NCBI GenBank assembly: GCA_033816765.1
Contig: CM066297.1
Coordinates: forward strand, 2,536,573 to 2,600,572
Length of the DNA stretch: 64,000 nt
Reading direction: 5' to 3'
Source: Nothopassalora personata
Taxonomy: Eukaryota; Ascomycota; Dothideomycetes; Mycosphaerellales; Mycosphaerellaceae
Shown: in pieces, positions 1 through 9,851 of the stretch
Position numbering within the stretch: the first letter of the stretch is position 1
Layout of the letters: every line of letters begins with the position of its first letter
Notes under the pieces: generated by a model
Told to the model about the DNA's origin: nothing
The model's input: the letters and a program-made list of their open reading frames with translations, nothing else
Database searches by the model: none
Translations under genes and position numbers: made by a program

Positions 1-804
1 TAGCTTCTCCTTCAGCCATTCTCGTAGGGTCTGTAGCTCTTTCTCAGACATTTGATATAGGGGTCCCCATGGAGGCTCTTTCCCTGGCTGAATGTTGATC
101 TTGTGATCCCATGGGCGGTGCTTAGGTAAGGCGGTTTTGCCTCTTTCCTCTTCAAAGAGTCGCGACCACTTGCGATACTCCTTGGGAATACTCAACTCTG
201 AGATGTTAGTATTCTTCGATGGTGCGTTACTTCCATCACTTCCAGTGACTTCGTGACCCGGCGGCCCCACGCCAGTGTCTGTCCCGGTCGAAGGTGGTTC
301 TTCTGTCCTTCTATTCGGCGCAAGCTGTATCTCGTTTAGCTGTTTCCTTGCCTCATCTGCCAGTGAACGCTGCCACTGCGCAGGCTGAATGTCGACAACG
401 CAATCGCATTCCCTAAATGTGAGTACTCCTCTTCTCCAGTCGATTACTGGATTGTGCTTTCTCAACCAAGGCATACCTAATACTATGTCATGACTGGCCA
501 TATCAGTGACATCCAAGGTAATATTCTCGTGGTGCTGTTGGATAGCCAGTGGCAATGGTATCGTCTCCCATTCCACGCTAGGTAACGATAATCCGTTTAC
601 CGCGATCAACTCGTAACCCCATTTCTTCTTTAGGGTAGCTAACCCGTTTCTTCTTGTGAAAGACTCGGAGATAAAATTCCCCGCTGCTCCTGAGTCGATC
701 ATGACACTAGTCTTGTGTCCGTTAACGATTGCTTGTGTCTGGAAAACTGTGTTTGATGTCGATGCGTGAGCCTGAATATTGCATAACTCCCTCCGGTCGC
801 TCAT
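1..804 (-). CDS. pol: Gypsy Pol, N-terminal part (aspartic protease, start of RT)
   Basis: This is the partial polyprotein of element 1, cut by the window start. It is open from 804 to 1 on the minus strand. Near residue 40 is an aspartic protease active-site motif (VMIDSGAAGNFIS), followed about 60 residues later by the flap-side motif IVLGMPWLRKHNP, typical of retrotransposon proteases. After a variable linker comes the pattern that opens gypsy reverse transcriptases (HKINIQPG, then PLYQMSEKELQTLREWL). The in-frame ATG at 804-802 lies 2 nt past the gag stop, but the frame is open upstream to 858. Pol is therefore probably made by -1 frameshifting from gag rather than from that ATG. The catalytic RT core and integrase are not in the window. 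Confidence 0.88.
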   Translation of the reverse strand, partial: MSDRRELCNIQAHASTSNTVFQTQAIVNGHKTSVMIDSGAAGNFISESFTRRNGLATLKKKWGYELIAVNGLSLPSVEWETIPLPLAIQQHHENITLDVTDMASHDIVLGMPWLRKHNPVIDWRRGVLTFRECDCVVDIQPAQWQRSLADEARKQLNEIQLAPNRRTEEPPSTGTDTGVGPPGHEVTGSDGSNAPSKNTNISELSIPKEYRKWSRLFEEERGKTALPKHRPWDHKINIQPGKEPPWGPLYQMSEKELQTLREWLKEKL

Positions 805-806
805 TC

Positions 807-2825
807 CTAGGGAGCTGATCCTTTTCCCGAATGGTATGTGGTTCGCTGTGCTTCGTGCCTAGAGGCTTCGGCTAGAACCTGTAGCTCGTTGCCCTGTGTC
901 CACACTTGTAGTCTGTTGCGTTCCTGGATCTTCTGCGTTTCTGAGTAGAGTGCGCGTGCGTGCTGCACTATGTTGCGTAATTCATTCGATATAAATGTTC
1001 CTGACGGTGTAAGATATCCGGTTCCTGTTATTCGGCTTCCTATCGGTGGTCGTTCTGTAACGGTGGTTGCTAGATTCTCGGTTGTTTCCATGAGTGGGTA
1101 TCCCCAGGCCATGCCTCGTAGGGTGTCGAGTGTCTTGTCAAACTCAATGGAATGTAGCCTCCTTCGTCCACCTATCTTAGGTAGGAATTCCTCGTGCCTT
1201 CTTTGTAGGTAGATGATCATGTCGTACAGTTTTTTAGGTGCATCTACCGTGAAGGTAAGTTGTTCGTTGTCGCCGTCAGTGTCGCTCTCTTCTCCTTCGG
1301 AGGAATCTTCTTCGCTGGATTCTTCCGGATCCTGTTCTTCCTCGATGGTATCTAGCCCGGTGGTTTCTTGACTTTCTTCCTGTGGTTCTGGTGACCATGA
1401 TCCGTTCCATCCTGGGTCCTGATTTTCTTTATCGCTTCCATCTTCGTTGAAGTAGGATTCATCGATGTCCACTTCTCTGAGCGTGGCGTTTTGCCTATGC
1501 GTCGCTCCTAGGGTTCCTCGTGGTTGCTGAGGCCAATACCCTGCGCCTGATTTCGCGGCGTAGTGGATTTGACACGAGTCTTGGTAACAGAATCGCCAAT
1601 GAAGGCTTCCATGACCATTTCGAGACTCGGATTCGGTCTCGTAGTCGACTCTTCGTGTCATCATGTTGAACTGTCGTGGTTGGTTCTTCGCATCAAATGG
1701 AATGACCACCATTTGCTGCCCATGGTATCCTCCTCGTCCTTCTGAGGGGTCCAGGAGAGGCGTCGTGTTTCTGTTGCTAGCTCTCTCCTCCACTCTCCGA
1801 GTATAGTCGGTATCTCCTCGAGATCCAACGCTGCTCTCAGATTTACTAGTTCGGGGTTGCATCATATTGAATTGCTCGCGGCGCACCATATTTTTACCGC
1901 GGCAATCTCGCGCCATGTGGCCTTCCTTGCCACAGGCATAACATGTGAGTTTTCCTTTTCCTTTGAAGGGCTTTCCGTGGCCCCTACTCTTATCGATCTT
2001 CCGTCCTCGTTGGGTAACGTCCAGTTCCATTGGCTGTGGTCCATAGTAGGGTTGGCTTTGTCGTGAGAATTCTCCCTTCGCAACGTATCCTCCTAAGGGT
2101 CTGCGATCCGGAGCGTATCCTGCTATTCCTCCTACTTTGGAGTCGTATTTCTTCTCCTGGTGTCGTTCCCAGAGCTGGTCATCGATGTTGATCGACGCCT
2201 TCATTAGCTCTTCGAGGTTGGTGATCCGTCCCCCGTGTCTTATCAACTCGTCCTTGACGGAGTCCTTAAGTCCACGTCGGAACATAGTCATCAACGCCGT
2301 CTGGTCCCATCCGGTGATTTGTCCGTATTCTTCGAATTTGGCGGCATACTCTGAAGTAGACGTCTTCTGCTTTAGGTGTTGAATAATTCGTATGGCCTGT
2401 TGGACTTCGTTCGAGGTTCCAAAGATTGATTTCATCTTTTCTTTGAAAAGGGTGTAGCTCCTGAACATTCCAGTGGGGTCTAATCGTCCCATACCTTCAA
2501 GGTATTCCTTAAGGTAAGGTTTGATCCAGTTCTGCGCACTTCCGCGAAGGTACGTGATGGCGAAGATAGTCCTCTTATTAGCATCGACTGGGTTGAACAT
2601 GAGATACATATCCATCTGATTGATCCAGTCGTCGAACTTGGCTCTGTCTCCATGGAAGAGGTCTGGCTTGGCGGCCTTAACGTCGTTCTTCCTTGGAGTA
2701 GACTCGTCATCGTCATCAGACTCATCGTCCTTCGTGGTGGTAGTCTGTTGTGGTGGCGCACGGCGGATGCTTCCTGCTTCGCTGGGGGCGGGTGTTCCCC
2801 TACCAGCTGCTTGAGTAGCGCTCAT
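807..2825 (-). CDS. gag: Gypsy Gag polyprotein with CCHC zinc knuckle
   Basis: This is the structural protein of element 1, about 672 residues from the ATG at 2825, which lies just inside the internal region. An upstream in-frame ATG inside the LTR (2873) is a less likely start. The order is: Ser/Asp/Glu-rich N terminus; retrotransposon gag domain starting near DLFHGDRAKFDDW; CCHC knuckle CYACGKEGHMARDC at about residues 295-308 (nucleic-acid binding); then an unusually long C-terminal part of over 300 residues with a strongly acidic stretch (EEEQDPEESSEEDSSEGEE). That tail is also present in the RIPped copy E2, so it belongs to the family. Pol follows in the -1 frame. Confidence 0.93.
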   Translation of the reverse strand: MSATQAAGRGTPAPSEAGSIRRAPPQQTTTTKDDESDDDDESTPRKNDVKAAKPDLFHGDRAKFDDWINQMDMYLMFNPVDANKRTIFAITYLRGSAQNWIKPYLKEYLEGMGRLDPTGMFRSYTLFKEKMKSIFGTSNEVQQAIRIIQHLKQKTSTSEYAAKFEEYGQITGWDQTALMTMFRRGLKDSVKDELIRHGGRITNLEELMKASINIDDQLWERHQEKKYDSKVGGIAGYAPDRRPLGGYVAKGEFSRQSQPYYGPQPMELDVTQRGRKIDKSRGHGKPFKGKGKLTCYACGKEGHMARDCRGKNMVRREQFNMMQPRTSKSESSVGSRGDTDYTRRVEERASNRNTTPLLDPSEGRGGYHGQQMVVIPFDAKNQPRQFNMMTRRVDYETESESRNGHGSLHWRFCYQDSCQIHYAAKSGAGYWPQQPRGTLGATHRQNATLREVDIDESYFNEDGSDKENQDPGWNGSWSPEPQEESQETTGLDTIEEEQDPEESSEEDSSEGEESDTDGDNEQLTFTVDAPKKLYDMIIYLQRRHEEFLPKIGGRRRLHSIEFDKTLDTLRGMAWGYPLMETTENLATTVTERPPIGSRITGTGYLTPSGTFISNELRNIVQHARALYSETQKIQERNRLQVWTQGNELQVLAEASRHEAQRTTYHSGKGSAP
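822..828 (-). promoter_or_regulatory. Putative -1 ribosomal frameshift site GGGAAAA
   Basis: In the gag frame the sequence reads G GGA AAA, an X XXY YYZ slippery heptamer in the correct phase, 12 nt before the gag stop TAG (809-807). A one-base backward slip places ribosomes in the pol frame, which is open from 858 through the protease. The intact element B has GGGAAAT in the same position and phase. I could not evaluate a downstream stimulatory structure. Confidence 0.65.
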
Positions 2826-2830
2826 CCTGA

Positions 2831-2842
2831 GGGCGTTCAAAG
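2831..2842 (-). promoter_or_regulatory. Self-primer binding site of element 1
   Basis: Directly after the 5' LTR the minus strand reads CTTTGAACGCCC instead of a tRNA 3'-end complement (TGG...). Its core TTGAACGC is complementary to GCGTTCAA inside the LTR (plus-strand positions 2992-2999 read TTGAACGC). This is the Tf1-type arrangement, in which the 5' end of the transcript folds back to prime reverse transcription. Confidence 0.6.
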
Positions 2843-3251
2843 TGTTATTGTCTCGTTCCAGGGCTAGTCTCAAAAGAGAGATAAGTCAAGTCACGTGGCG
2901 GTATTATTCTTTGGAGAGGCTGAAGCAAGCTGAGCGAAGATGAATGATAGGAATAAGAGTTGTATTCCAATCAGTGAGATAGTAACATGAGTTGAACGCA
3001 TCAGAACCATAAGGGTTTCTAGCGTTCCTAAATACAAAGGAGATAGAGCGTTTGCTCTCCGTGCTCTCCATGCTCTCCATGCTCTCTCGAGATCACCGAG
3101 ATCAACGAGATCAAGGAGATCACTTCAGTTGCTCTCTCGGTTCCTTGGTTTTATTCCTGCGGGTGAGAGAGCACTTCTCGGGCGGAAGCGCCCACCAATT
3201 GTGGAGGTCTGATTGGTTAGCTTCCTTCAGCCCCAGATCAGAACCGTAACA
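2843..3251 (-). repeat. 5' LTR of element 1 (409 bp)
   Basis: On the minus strand the LTR begins TGTTACGG and ends CAATAACA, directly before the self-primer site. The right-hand part (3050-3185) is rich in GCTCTC and GAGATC simple repeats. The solo LTR at 16295-16613 and the RIPped LTRs at 44874-45235, 45296-45655 and 62897-63258 start with the same TGTTACGG (or its mutated form) in their own orientation, so they form one LTR superfamily. Confidence 0.82.
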
Positions 3252-3256
3252 CGTAG

Positions 3257-3949
3257 CAGTCCTCTACGTAAGGGCTTCCTATCTCTAGTTCTATACTCTC
3301 CTAGCATAAGTACCTCTAGATATAGTCTTTAGATGCTACCTACCTAGCTTATTCCTAGCGATGTGGACTGGCGCCTAAGCATCCCTAGGGCTCCTAGTAA
3401 TAGTTCTAGAACTATCCTCCTAGAGCTTCGCCTCCTATTCTCTAACTCCCTCTCTTAGGATAAGGTTACTACCTTAATTCGTTAGTTCCTACAGCGCTTA
3501 GGCACTAATAATGACTTTTAGGAGGGTACTATGTTAAACTCGACTTCCTATAAGAGGGGTTCTAGAGGCTCTAGTGGTTTTGGTAGTAAGTAGTAGTCTA
3601 GATAGTGTACTTGCATTAGGTCTTAGTAATTTAGTTAGGGCTAAAGGATAAAATAGCCGTTATAAGCAAGGGCGGTCTACTTCTCTATTTCCTTTTGTTT
3701 TAATACTATAGCTCCCCTAAATTAGAGTCTATAATAATAAACTAGATCTTGCCTTAAAAGGCAGTTCTAAAGTAGGCCTCTCTATAGTCTAGTTACATAA
3801 GCATAGCAAGATATGCGATACCCTAAATAAATCTAGCCCTTAAGGCTAATAAATAAAAACTTTCTTCTACTGTCTCTAAACAAATAAGATATTTGAATCC
3901 TTGTAAACAAATAAAGGTCTTGCTATGTACAAATAAAAGTGTAGTTAGT
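3257..3949. other. RIP-altered sequence, no domain seen
   Basis: This stretch is TpA-rich with almost no CpA/TpG and lies between element 1 and the readable RNase H end of the copia element. It is probably the 3' tail of the copia element, whose 3' LTR I could not find. Neither strand gives a recognisable domain. Confidence 0.5.
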
Positions 3950-5560
3950 CTCTAGAAGCCTCCCTTAGAGAATGTGGTTTAGTGACTTTAGCTTTGTAAG
4001 CTAATCTACAAGCTGCTATATAGTAGGGATATACTTAACTATAATTAAGCCTTCTTTATAAACATGTCTACAAAAGTGGTTCCTTAGTCTAATATACTTA
4101 GTTCTTCTATAGTTAGTGTAATCTCTAACTAGCTTAATAGTAGACTAGTTGTCTATAAAGATCTTAAAGGCTTAAGCTTTATAGTTAGTTATTTTCTAGG
4201 TTTTATAGAGTAGATTTCTTAACTACATTACTTCCCTATAGCATTTAGTTAAGGCTACATACTCTACTTTAGTGCTTAACAGCACTATCTCCTTCTATAG
4301 GTTGGATTTCTAGATAATAGGACTTCTAGCCATTTTAACTAGGAGTCCTAAGGTAGATCTGCCTATTAGATCTCTAGAGAAATTAGAGTCTATGTAGATC
4401 TCTAGCTTTAGGGATTATGTTTTTCTAAAGATTAGGCACTTGTTAATTGTTCTAGCAATGTATCTCTAAACATGCTTTACTGTAGCAATATGTTCTACTA
4501 AAGGATTAGCTAAGAATTTAGCTAAGTGGTTTGTTACATAGGAGATATCTAGCCTAGTCTAGTAGCTAGGTACTAGAATTCCCTAATTAATGTGTTGAAT
4601 AGATTGTAATCCTATATGTTGCATTGCTCTTTATAAGCTTTATATAGGCGGTTAAGGGGATACTTAACACTTTTAGCTAAGTCTAGGCTATGTTTCTAAA
4701 GTTTCTCTAAAGCATAGTGCTTTTAGGAGACATAGAGATCTCTATTCTTTTTACTCTTTAGTTGTATACCTAGGAAAAGGTTAGTGTTAACAGTTTTAAT
4801 AGAGTACTTGTTCTTTAGTCTAGCAATAAACCCCTTAATCTTCTAATTACTGTCGCTAAAGATCTAAAAGTTATCTATATATAGGAGAACTAAAAGATTC
4901 TCCCCCTAAAAAAGACATGCATTAGAATTAAGTCTCTTTAGGCCTAATTCTTCTAGAGCTTCCTTAGCATTATAGTACTAGAGGTTTGCAGCTTATTTCA
5001 ATCTATATAGTCCCTTCTTGATTTCTAGGACTTTGTTAGATAGATCTTTCTTAATAAGTTCTGCCCCTTCTAGTAGTTTAATATACAAAGGTCTATTAAT
5101 GTTAGGGTTTATAAATGCTGTTTTAATATTAATCTATCTCCTCTTCTAGCTAAGAACTATGCATAGGGCTAGGAGAATCCTACTTATTAGTGGCCTTAGG
5201 GTTAACGTAAAGGTTTTAATATAGTCTGTCCCTTACTTTTAAGTAAACCCCTTTACTACCTATCTAGCTCTACGCTTCTTAATAGACCTATTAGGAAGAT
5301 ACCTATAGTGCAGGACCTATTTTCCTATAAGCAGTTTCCTACCCTTAGGGACTTTCTATAATAGAATCTATATAACACATTCTATGTCTTCTAAGGAGTT
5401 AAATTCCTTTCTAATTGCCCTAATCCATTTAGCTCTATTAGGTCTGTTTAATGCTTTAGTTAGGGTAGTAGGATCTGTAAGCTTCCCCTTCTTTATATTA
5501 TCTATAGCTATTGTAGCGAATACTTTCTTAAGTTTGCTGTAATTATAATAGGATCTATTC
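3950..5560 (-). pseudogene. Copia reverse transcriptase and RNase H (RIPped)
   Basis: Conceptual minus-strand translation gives the copia RT pattern: AFINPNINRPLY, then LLVLLYIDNF at the catalytic YxDD site (YIDN at 4881-4870, second Asp changed to Asn), then the RNase H motifs YIDSNFSRD and STKVEYVAL, and a DLLTK terminus near 3960. Many TAG/TAA codons stand where Trp or Gln is expected. The frame is otherwise well kept, so point mutation rather than indels killed it. Confidence 0.88.
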
Positions 5561-5758
5561 TATCTTAAACTTCTCCTAGTTAGCTTAGGATAGACCTTAG
5601 CTTATTTAGTCTTTACAGGCTTATAAGTCCTATCTCTCTTCCTCTTACTAATGTGTAGGGTAGGGTAGAATAGTGTTATAGCCTAATTAGGGTCTTCTTA
5701 CATAGCTAGGGCTATGTCTTCTTAGTATAGTTCTTTAGACTATGAAGTCTAAGGCTTA

Positions 5759-5890
5759 TGCTCTATAGGGGATTGTTCCTAGAGCTAGGTGTGCTCTATA
5801 GGAGATTGTTCCTAGAGCTAGGTGTGCTCTATAGGAGATTGTTCCTAGAGCTAGGTGTGCTCTATAGGAGACTGTTCCTAGAGCTAGGGG
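5759..5890. repeat. 33-bp tandem repeat, four copies
   Basis: The unit contains GCTCTATAGGAG, ATTGTTCCTAG and AGCTAGGTGT and is repeated four times with one or two changes per copy. Its length is a multiple of three and it lies in the integrase-RT linker of the copia element, so it would have encoded an 11-residue repeat in frame. Confidence 0.85.
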
Positions 5891-5999
5891 GATGTGTCTC
5901 TAAATAGTAGACGTAAATCTTCTGTCCTATGCTCCCCCTAAGACTAACCTTAGTTAGGGGAGTCTTGTTACGAAGCCCTTTATGTTTTAGGTTAGTTAC

Positions 6000-7708
6000 T
6001 ATACTACTATAGCTCCCCCTCTAGCTACATAGCTCCCCTTAAAGGTTTATAGGGTTAGTGACTCGCTTCTAGCTCGTATAGCCCTTTATAAGGCATATAA
6101 ATACCTTTATAGTAAGGGTCCTTAGGGTTATTATAGGGGTGTCTAAGGAAGGTGATCTCGTTATCTAGGACAGCATGCTTATTACTAGTAGTAAGCTAGG
6201 AGCTCTTAACAGTCTGCCCTATCTGCTCCCCCTAAGCGACCTACTTACCTACAGGGATTTAGTATTGCGAGTTCTATAAGAAATCTTTATTAAAAGTTAT
6301 ATAGGGAGAATAGGTTATCTTATAGACCTATTTTCCCTTCTCCTACTATAGCTTCTATAGTAGGTAGTTGGTTAATAAACTACCCTAGAATCCTATATGC
6401 TACTATATATCCGCCCTTATAGAGAACTTTTTAGACTTAGTGTAATTGTCGTTATGTTTATATGCTTTACATCCAAACCTCCTTACATTCCTTAAGTCTA
6501 TCTCTTTAACATTAATGCCTAGGTCCTTCTTAAAGTTAATCTATAGTACATTTTTTATTGTTAAGTTAAAGAGGCGATTTGTAATATAGCATACAAAATC
6601 TATAGCCTAGGGCTAGAGGTTCTGTAGCAAGCTAGAGTCTATAAGTATAGCTCTAGCCTTATTAATAATAACTTTATTCGAAGCTTTAGCAATTCCATTC
6701 TACTTAGGTATGTATAGTAATGCAAAATCCTATCTAATTCCTTTATATTAGGCATGTGTTCTAAGTTTAATGTTATTAAATTCCCTACTACTATCTAAGA
6801 ACTAGATCTTAGGTTCCTTCTTATAGTGGTTCTATATTATAGTAAGCTAAGTCTTAATTACTATTAGAGCATCACTTTTCTTTAGAAGTAGCAAGCACTA
6901 TCTTATCCTAGTTTTGGCACACGTAAGCATAAGGCAATATGCGTAACTATTATAAGAGAGTAGAGTAATTAGACTAACTAGGTTAGCATAGATTTTATCT
7001 AATGCCTCTAGTATAGGTCTCCTAGGGATTCTTAAAACAACTCTTTGTGACCTTATAAGCTTGCAAGTCTTATAATGCCCTAACTCTATAGTATTAACAT
7101 CTTCTAGGCCCTTAACTGCTTCTTTTATAGTATTAAGTAGTGTGCTTCTAATATGCCTAAGCCTTTAATGCTATCTAACTATGTTAGTTCTTAGCTTAGC
7201 AAATGTAAGAGCAGTAAGTCCTTTTAGTGCTAATCTATCTTTATCCTTCCTAGAACCCCTCTTTACCCTAAGGTTCCTAAAGACAATAACATTTTTTATT
7301 ATCTTAACTAAGCCTACAGGCTTGTCCTTCTAGAACAGCATTTTAGATAGTCTGTCTAGGTAAACTCTATATTTCTTATATAGGAGTTCTGTAGAGATTA
7401 GTGTTATATCTAACTCTAGTAAGTAAAGTATATTACGAAGAAGGAGGGTAGTCTCTTAACTAAGATAGTTCTTTATAACCTACTCTAATTCTCCTTTAGT
7501 TGTAAGAGATCCTTGCCTAACGGCCTGTAAGAAGTATATAGGCCTTAGTCTTAGCCTAACATTCTAAAGGTCTATAAGATTATTGTAGATATAGAAGGAT
7601 GTGCCTATGTTATAGACTTTGTCTATTAACATTAGGTTTAATGCGGTAGCTACTGTCCTTCCTATATATACTAGTTATGTAACTACAATAGCTACTCTAG
7701 ACCTCCTA
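6000..7708 (-). pseudogene. Copia integrase region (RIPped)
   Basis: Conceptual minus-strand translation around 7085-6890 gives CKLIRSQRVV, then IPRRPILEALDKIYANLVSL, close to the copia integrase zinc-binding C-x-x-C and the start of the catalytic core (K-I-H-x-D-L-x-G-P in active relatives). The Asp of that core reads Asn here. Stops are frequent. The region runs into gag on the far side of the retroposon inserted at 7723-8483. Confidence 0.78.
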
Positions 7709-7722
7709 TATAGTTATCTCTA
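7709..7722. repeat. 14-bp target-site duplication (left), retroposon copy 1
   Basis: TATAGTTATCTCTA here is repeated exactly at 8484-8497 on the other side of the 761-bp retroposon. A 14-bp duplication fits target-primed reverse transcription by a non-LTR element and differs from the 5-bp duplications of the gypsy elements in this window. Confidence 0.9.
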
Positions 7723-8483
7723 TTGATTGATTATTCCATTAACGTGCTATTTGAGTCAAAGACTATGCAACACGGGTCTCGAGAACGAGACCAAAATTTG
7801 AGAGAAGGAGAAAAGCCCCGTCGTACCCCGGACGTAAAAACTCCTTAAAAGATGCGAGCAACGCTCGCTATTCGAACCGTAAATCGAATATATTGCGGCG
7901 TAGTACGCGCGTACCCGGTAGTCGTGTCTTGTCGAGAATTGCGGTTTGTCGCCTTGCCCCGGGCGAGACAAGTTTTGCGCCCGTGTCTCGTTCTTGTTTT
8001 AAAAAGCCAAGCCGGCCGTACCCGTACGCACCGAGCAAAATCCCAAGAAACACCCGTTGCCTCTGTTTCAATCCAGTCGCGTTCTCCAGTCTCGAGTGTA
8101 GCTCCTCGGTCGCAGTGGCCTCGCTGTCGTCCCCCCCTCGGCCTCTCTTGGTTCCAGCCGTGCAGTATACGTGGTTTGCGCCCCTAAACGCCTCTCTTGG
8201 TTCCAGCCGGCAGTTTACGTGGTTTGCCGGGACGACAGGTAGACAGCGCCTTCGTTGTTCGAGCGACGTGTACGCTATGTACGTCGCTTTCCCTTCTCGC
8301 AGTTCCGGAGTTCTTGTTTGTAGATTTTGAGCGTATCTCGTTCGTTCGGTTCGTCCGACCTGTCTTTTCTTGTTTCGAGTCGAGTAGGCTTGTATTTTTC
8401 GAGAGAGAGAGTCTTAGTTTCTCTTCGTCGTAACGAAGATACTTACGTCGTCCGCCGCGTGAAGGCGCTCTCTATAGGACGAC
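7723..8483 (-). mobile_element. 761-bp non-autonomous non-LTR retroposon, copy 1
   Basis: This insertion in the copia element is exactly 761 bp, the same length as the inverted copy at 23347-24107. I see one difference (8088 A, which would be G in the other copy). There are no terminal repeats, and 14-bp target duplications flank it (7709-7722, 8484-8497). Orientation is minus: the 5' end at 8483 is a predicted HDV-like ribozyme, and the 3' end at 7723 is a short AATCAATCAA-type tail preceded by a hairpin. No ORF has a recognisable domain, so a LINE elsewhere in the genome would have to supply the enzymes. It is not RIPped although the host element is, so it is a late arrival. Confidence 0.85.
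8406..8483 (-). ncRNA. Predicted HDV-like ribozyme, retroposon copy 1
   Basis: This is identical to 23347-23424 read on the minus strand. P1 is GTCGTCC/GGACGAC, with the first base of the element as its first base, so predicted cleavage lies exactly at the element boundary. P2 (AGAGAG/CTCTCT), P3 (GCC/GGC), P4 and a CTAA J4/2 segment are all present; the details are given under copy 2. Confidence 0.66.
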
Positions 8484-8497
8484 TATAGTTATCTCTA

Positions 8498-9730
8498 GTC
8501 CCTATTACTATTAGAGCTATGCTCCTAATTAGATAATAAGTCTAACTAGTTATTAATTGCTATAGCAATCCTCTTCCTAGGGGATTTACTGCCCTTTACC
8601 TTCTTTACCCTATCCTTTAGGGTGTCTTTACCCTTCTCAGACCTGTTCCTAGGATTCTTCTCTAGATGCTACTTATAGCAGTTCGCGTTAGTGTGCTTAT
8701 ATAAGCACTATATGCACTGCTTATTATTATTCTTACTTAAGAATGCTCTAATAAAGCTATTGCTAGGCTTGTAGGTAGTAGGTACTTGCTCCTTCCTAAG
8801 AGTTATAAACATTCTCTCTAGGGTAGTTAATTCTAGGGGATTGTTGTGTCTCTATGTCCTAAGCTATTCGACATAGTTTAGACCTTTAATAAAGTACAAT
8901 CTATAGATGCTATCTAGGAGGATAAAAAAGGATTTAAGCCTTAACTTGTTATTAACTAGGGAAGATCTAATAAATTGCTCTGTAGCAGTCTTGTTGTTAT
9001 TTACCTATACTTAAAAGTCTTTATAGTACTTTAATATATTAGGTCTTGTAGCATCTAGTTTAATGTGCCTTACTGCCTTTAGAGTGTTATATAGATCAAT
9101 TGTAATAACTAGCTTATATATTACCTTAATTAAATTATACAATTCCTTAGCTAACTTACCTATATCTCTAAAGTTTGGCCTTAGGGTAGAATCTAATCTA
9201 GCTATAATAATGCTATATGCTTATATGTCCTCTTTCTTCTATCGCTTGTAGGCAGCTTTATATCCTACACTACTAGTAATGTCCTAAGGGGCTTTATTCT
9301 AGGTAGTCTTATCTTAGACATTCTTAGTTGCATCTTAGGGTTGATTATAAGCTACCCTGTTTAGAGCGTACTTTAGGTTAACCTAGTCTAGATTATAGAT
9401 TACGTATCTAACTAGATCCTTCTCTAGTAGTGCGCTAATTAGCATAGATTTCTATGCCTAGAACTGCACGCCTTTCCTAAGCACCTAGTTGTCCTTAGCG
9501 GATCTTACTAGGTTGCTAGAGGTGTTGTTTCTAAACTCTATACCTAGTCTAGCTCTTTTAGATGCTATACTACGGTACTAGTGCTTAGTGCCGATCTCCT
9601 ATAGTAGTTCTTAAATCGATTAGGTAGTTGTCCGTAAAACAAATGTAGGGTCGAGTCCGCTAGCAAGGTAAGCTAATCCTTAATAGAGCTTCGATGACGA
9701 TTTAGGTTTTAAATTAGATAGGTAGAGGAG
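8498..9730 (-). pseudogene. Copia Gag with CCHC-like knuckle (RIPped)
   Basis: Conceptual translation on the minus strand from about 9260 gives a helical gag-like stretch (SIIIARLDSTLRPNF, then YNTLKAVRH), followed near 8720-8675 by a knuckle of form C-x2-C-x3-H-x4-C (CI-stop-CLYKHTNANC). Several stops are explained by CAG/CAA or TGG mutated to TAG/TAA. The retroposon insertion separates it from the integrase part. Confidence 0.75.
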
Positions 9731-9747
9731 CACCCGGGCTTATAACC
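9731..9747 (-). promoter_or_regulatory. Copia primer site complementary to the iMet tRNA anticodon arm
   Basis: The minus strand reads GGTTATAAGCCCGGGTG directly after the LTR. Allowing one RIP change (TGA to TAA) this is GGTTATGAGCCC, the complement of the CAU anticodon arm of initiator Met tRNA. Some copia elements are known to use a half-tRNA cut in that loop, so this is a primer site unlike those of the gypsy elements here. Confidence 0.55.
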
Positions 9748-9851
9748 TGTTGTATATAGGTATTTAACGAGTACAAGCTTCTAGATTAAAACGATAGGGT
9801 GGATTAGTAACCCTTATAAATTGCTACAAGGTATGAGACTATCTAGCTACA
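9748..9851 (-). repeat. 5' LTR of the copia element (about 104 bp)
   Basis: On the minus strand it begins TGTAGCTAGATAG and ends TATACAACA, giving TGT..ACA ends next to the primer site. To the right, composition changes at once to ordinary CpA/TpG-containing sequence. Without a second LTR in the window the outer boundary is an estimate. Confidence 0.5.

Larger units (their letters stand above)
1..3251 (-). mobile_element. Element 1: young Ty3/gypsy retrotransposon, 5' part
   Basis: This is the left-pointing start of an LTR retrotransposon whose rest lies beyond the window edge. Reading on the minus strand there is a 5' LTR, a self-primer site, gag, a -1 frameshift site and the N-terminal part of pol. 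All visible frames are open and CpA/TpG are at normal levels, so the copy has escaped RIP. Its gag family recurs in mutated form at about 45672-47379. The flank at 3252-3256 (CGTAG) would be one copy of its target duplication; the other is outside the window. Confidence 0.9.
3950..9851 (-). mobile_element. RIP-degraded Ty1/copia retrotransposon
   Basis: On the minus strand the order is short 5' LTR (9851-9748), a tRNA-type primer site, gag (9730-8498), protease/integrase (7708-6000) and RT-RNase H (about 5560-3950). Integrase before RT is diagnostic of copia. Stops at former Trp/Gln codons occur throughout. A 761-bp retroposon interrupts it at 7723-8483 with a 14-bp target duplication. No matching 3' LTR is visible on the left; it was probably lost before or at the insertion of element 1. 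Confidence 0.88.

Noticed and set aside
7852..8433. Overlapping open frames (145, 111 and 78 codons) in the 761-bp retroposon, conserved in both copies
   Set aside because: The copies are nearly identical, so conservation of frames carries no information. They lie antisense to the deduced retroposon orientation and show no domain or plausible composition.
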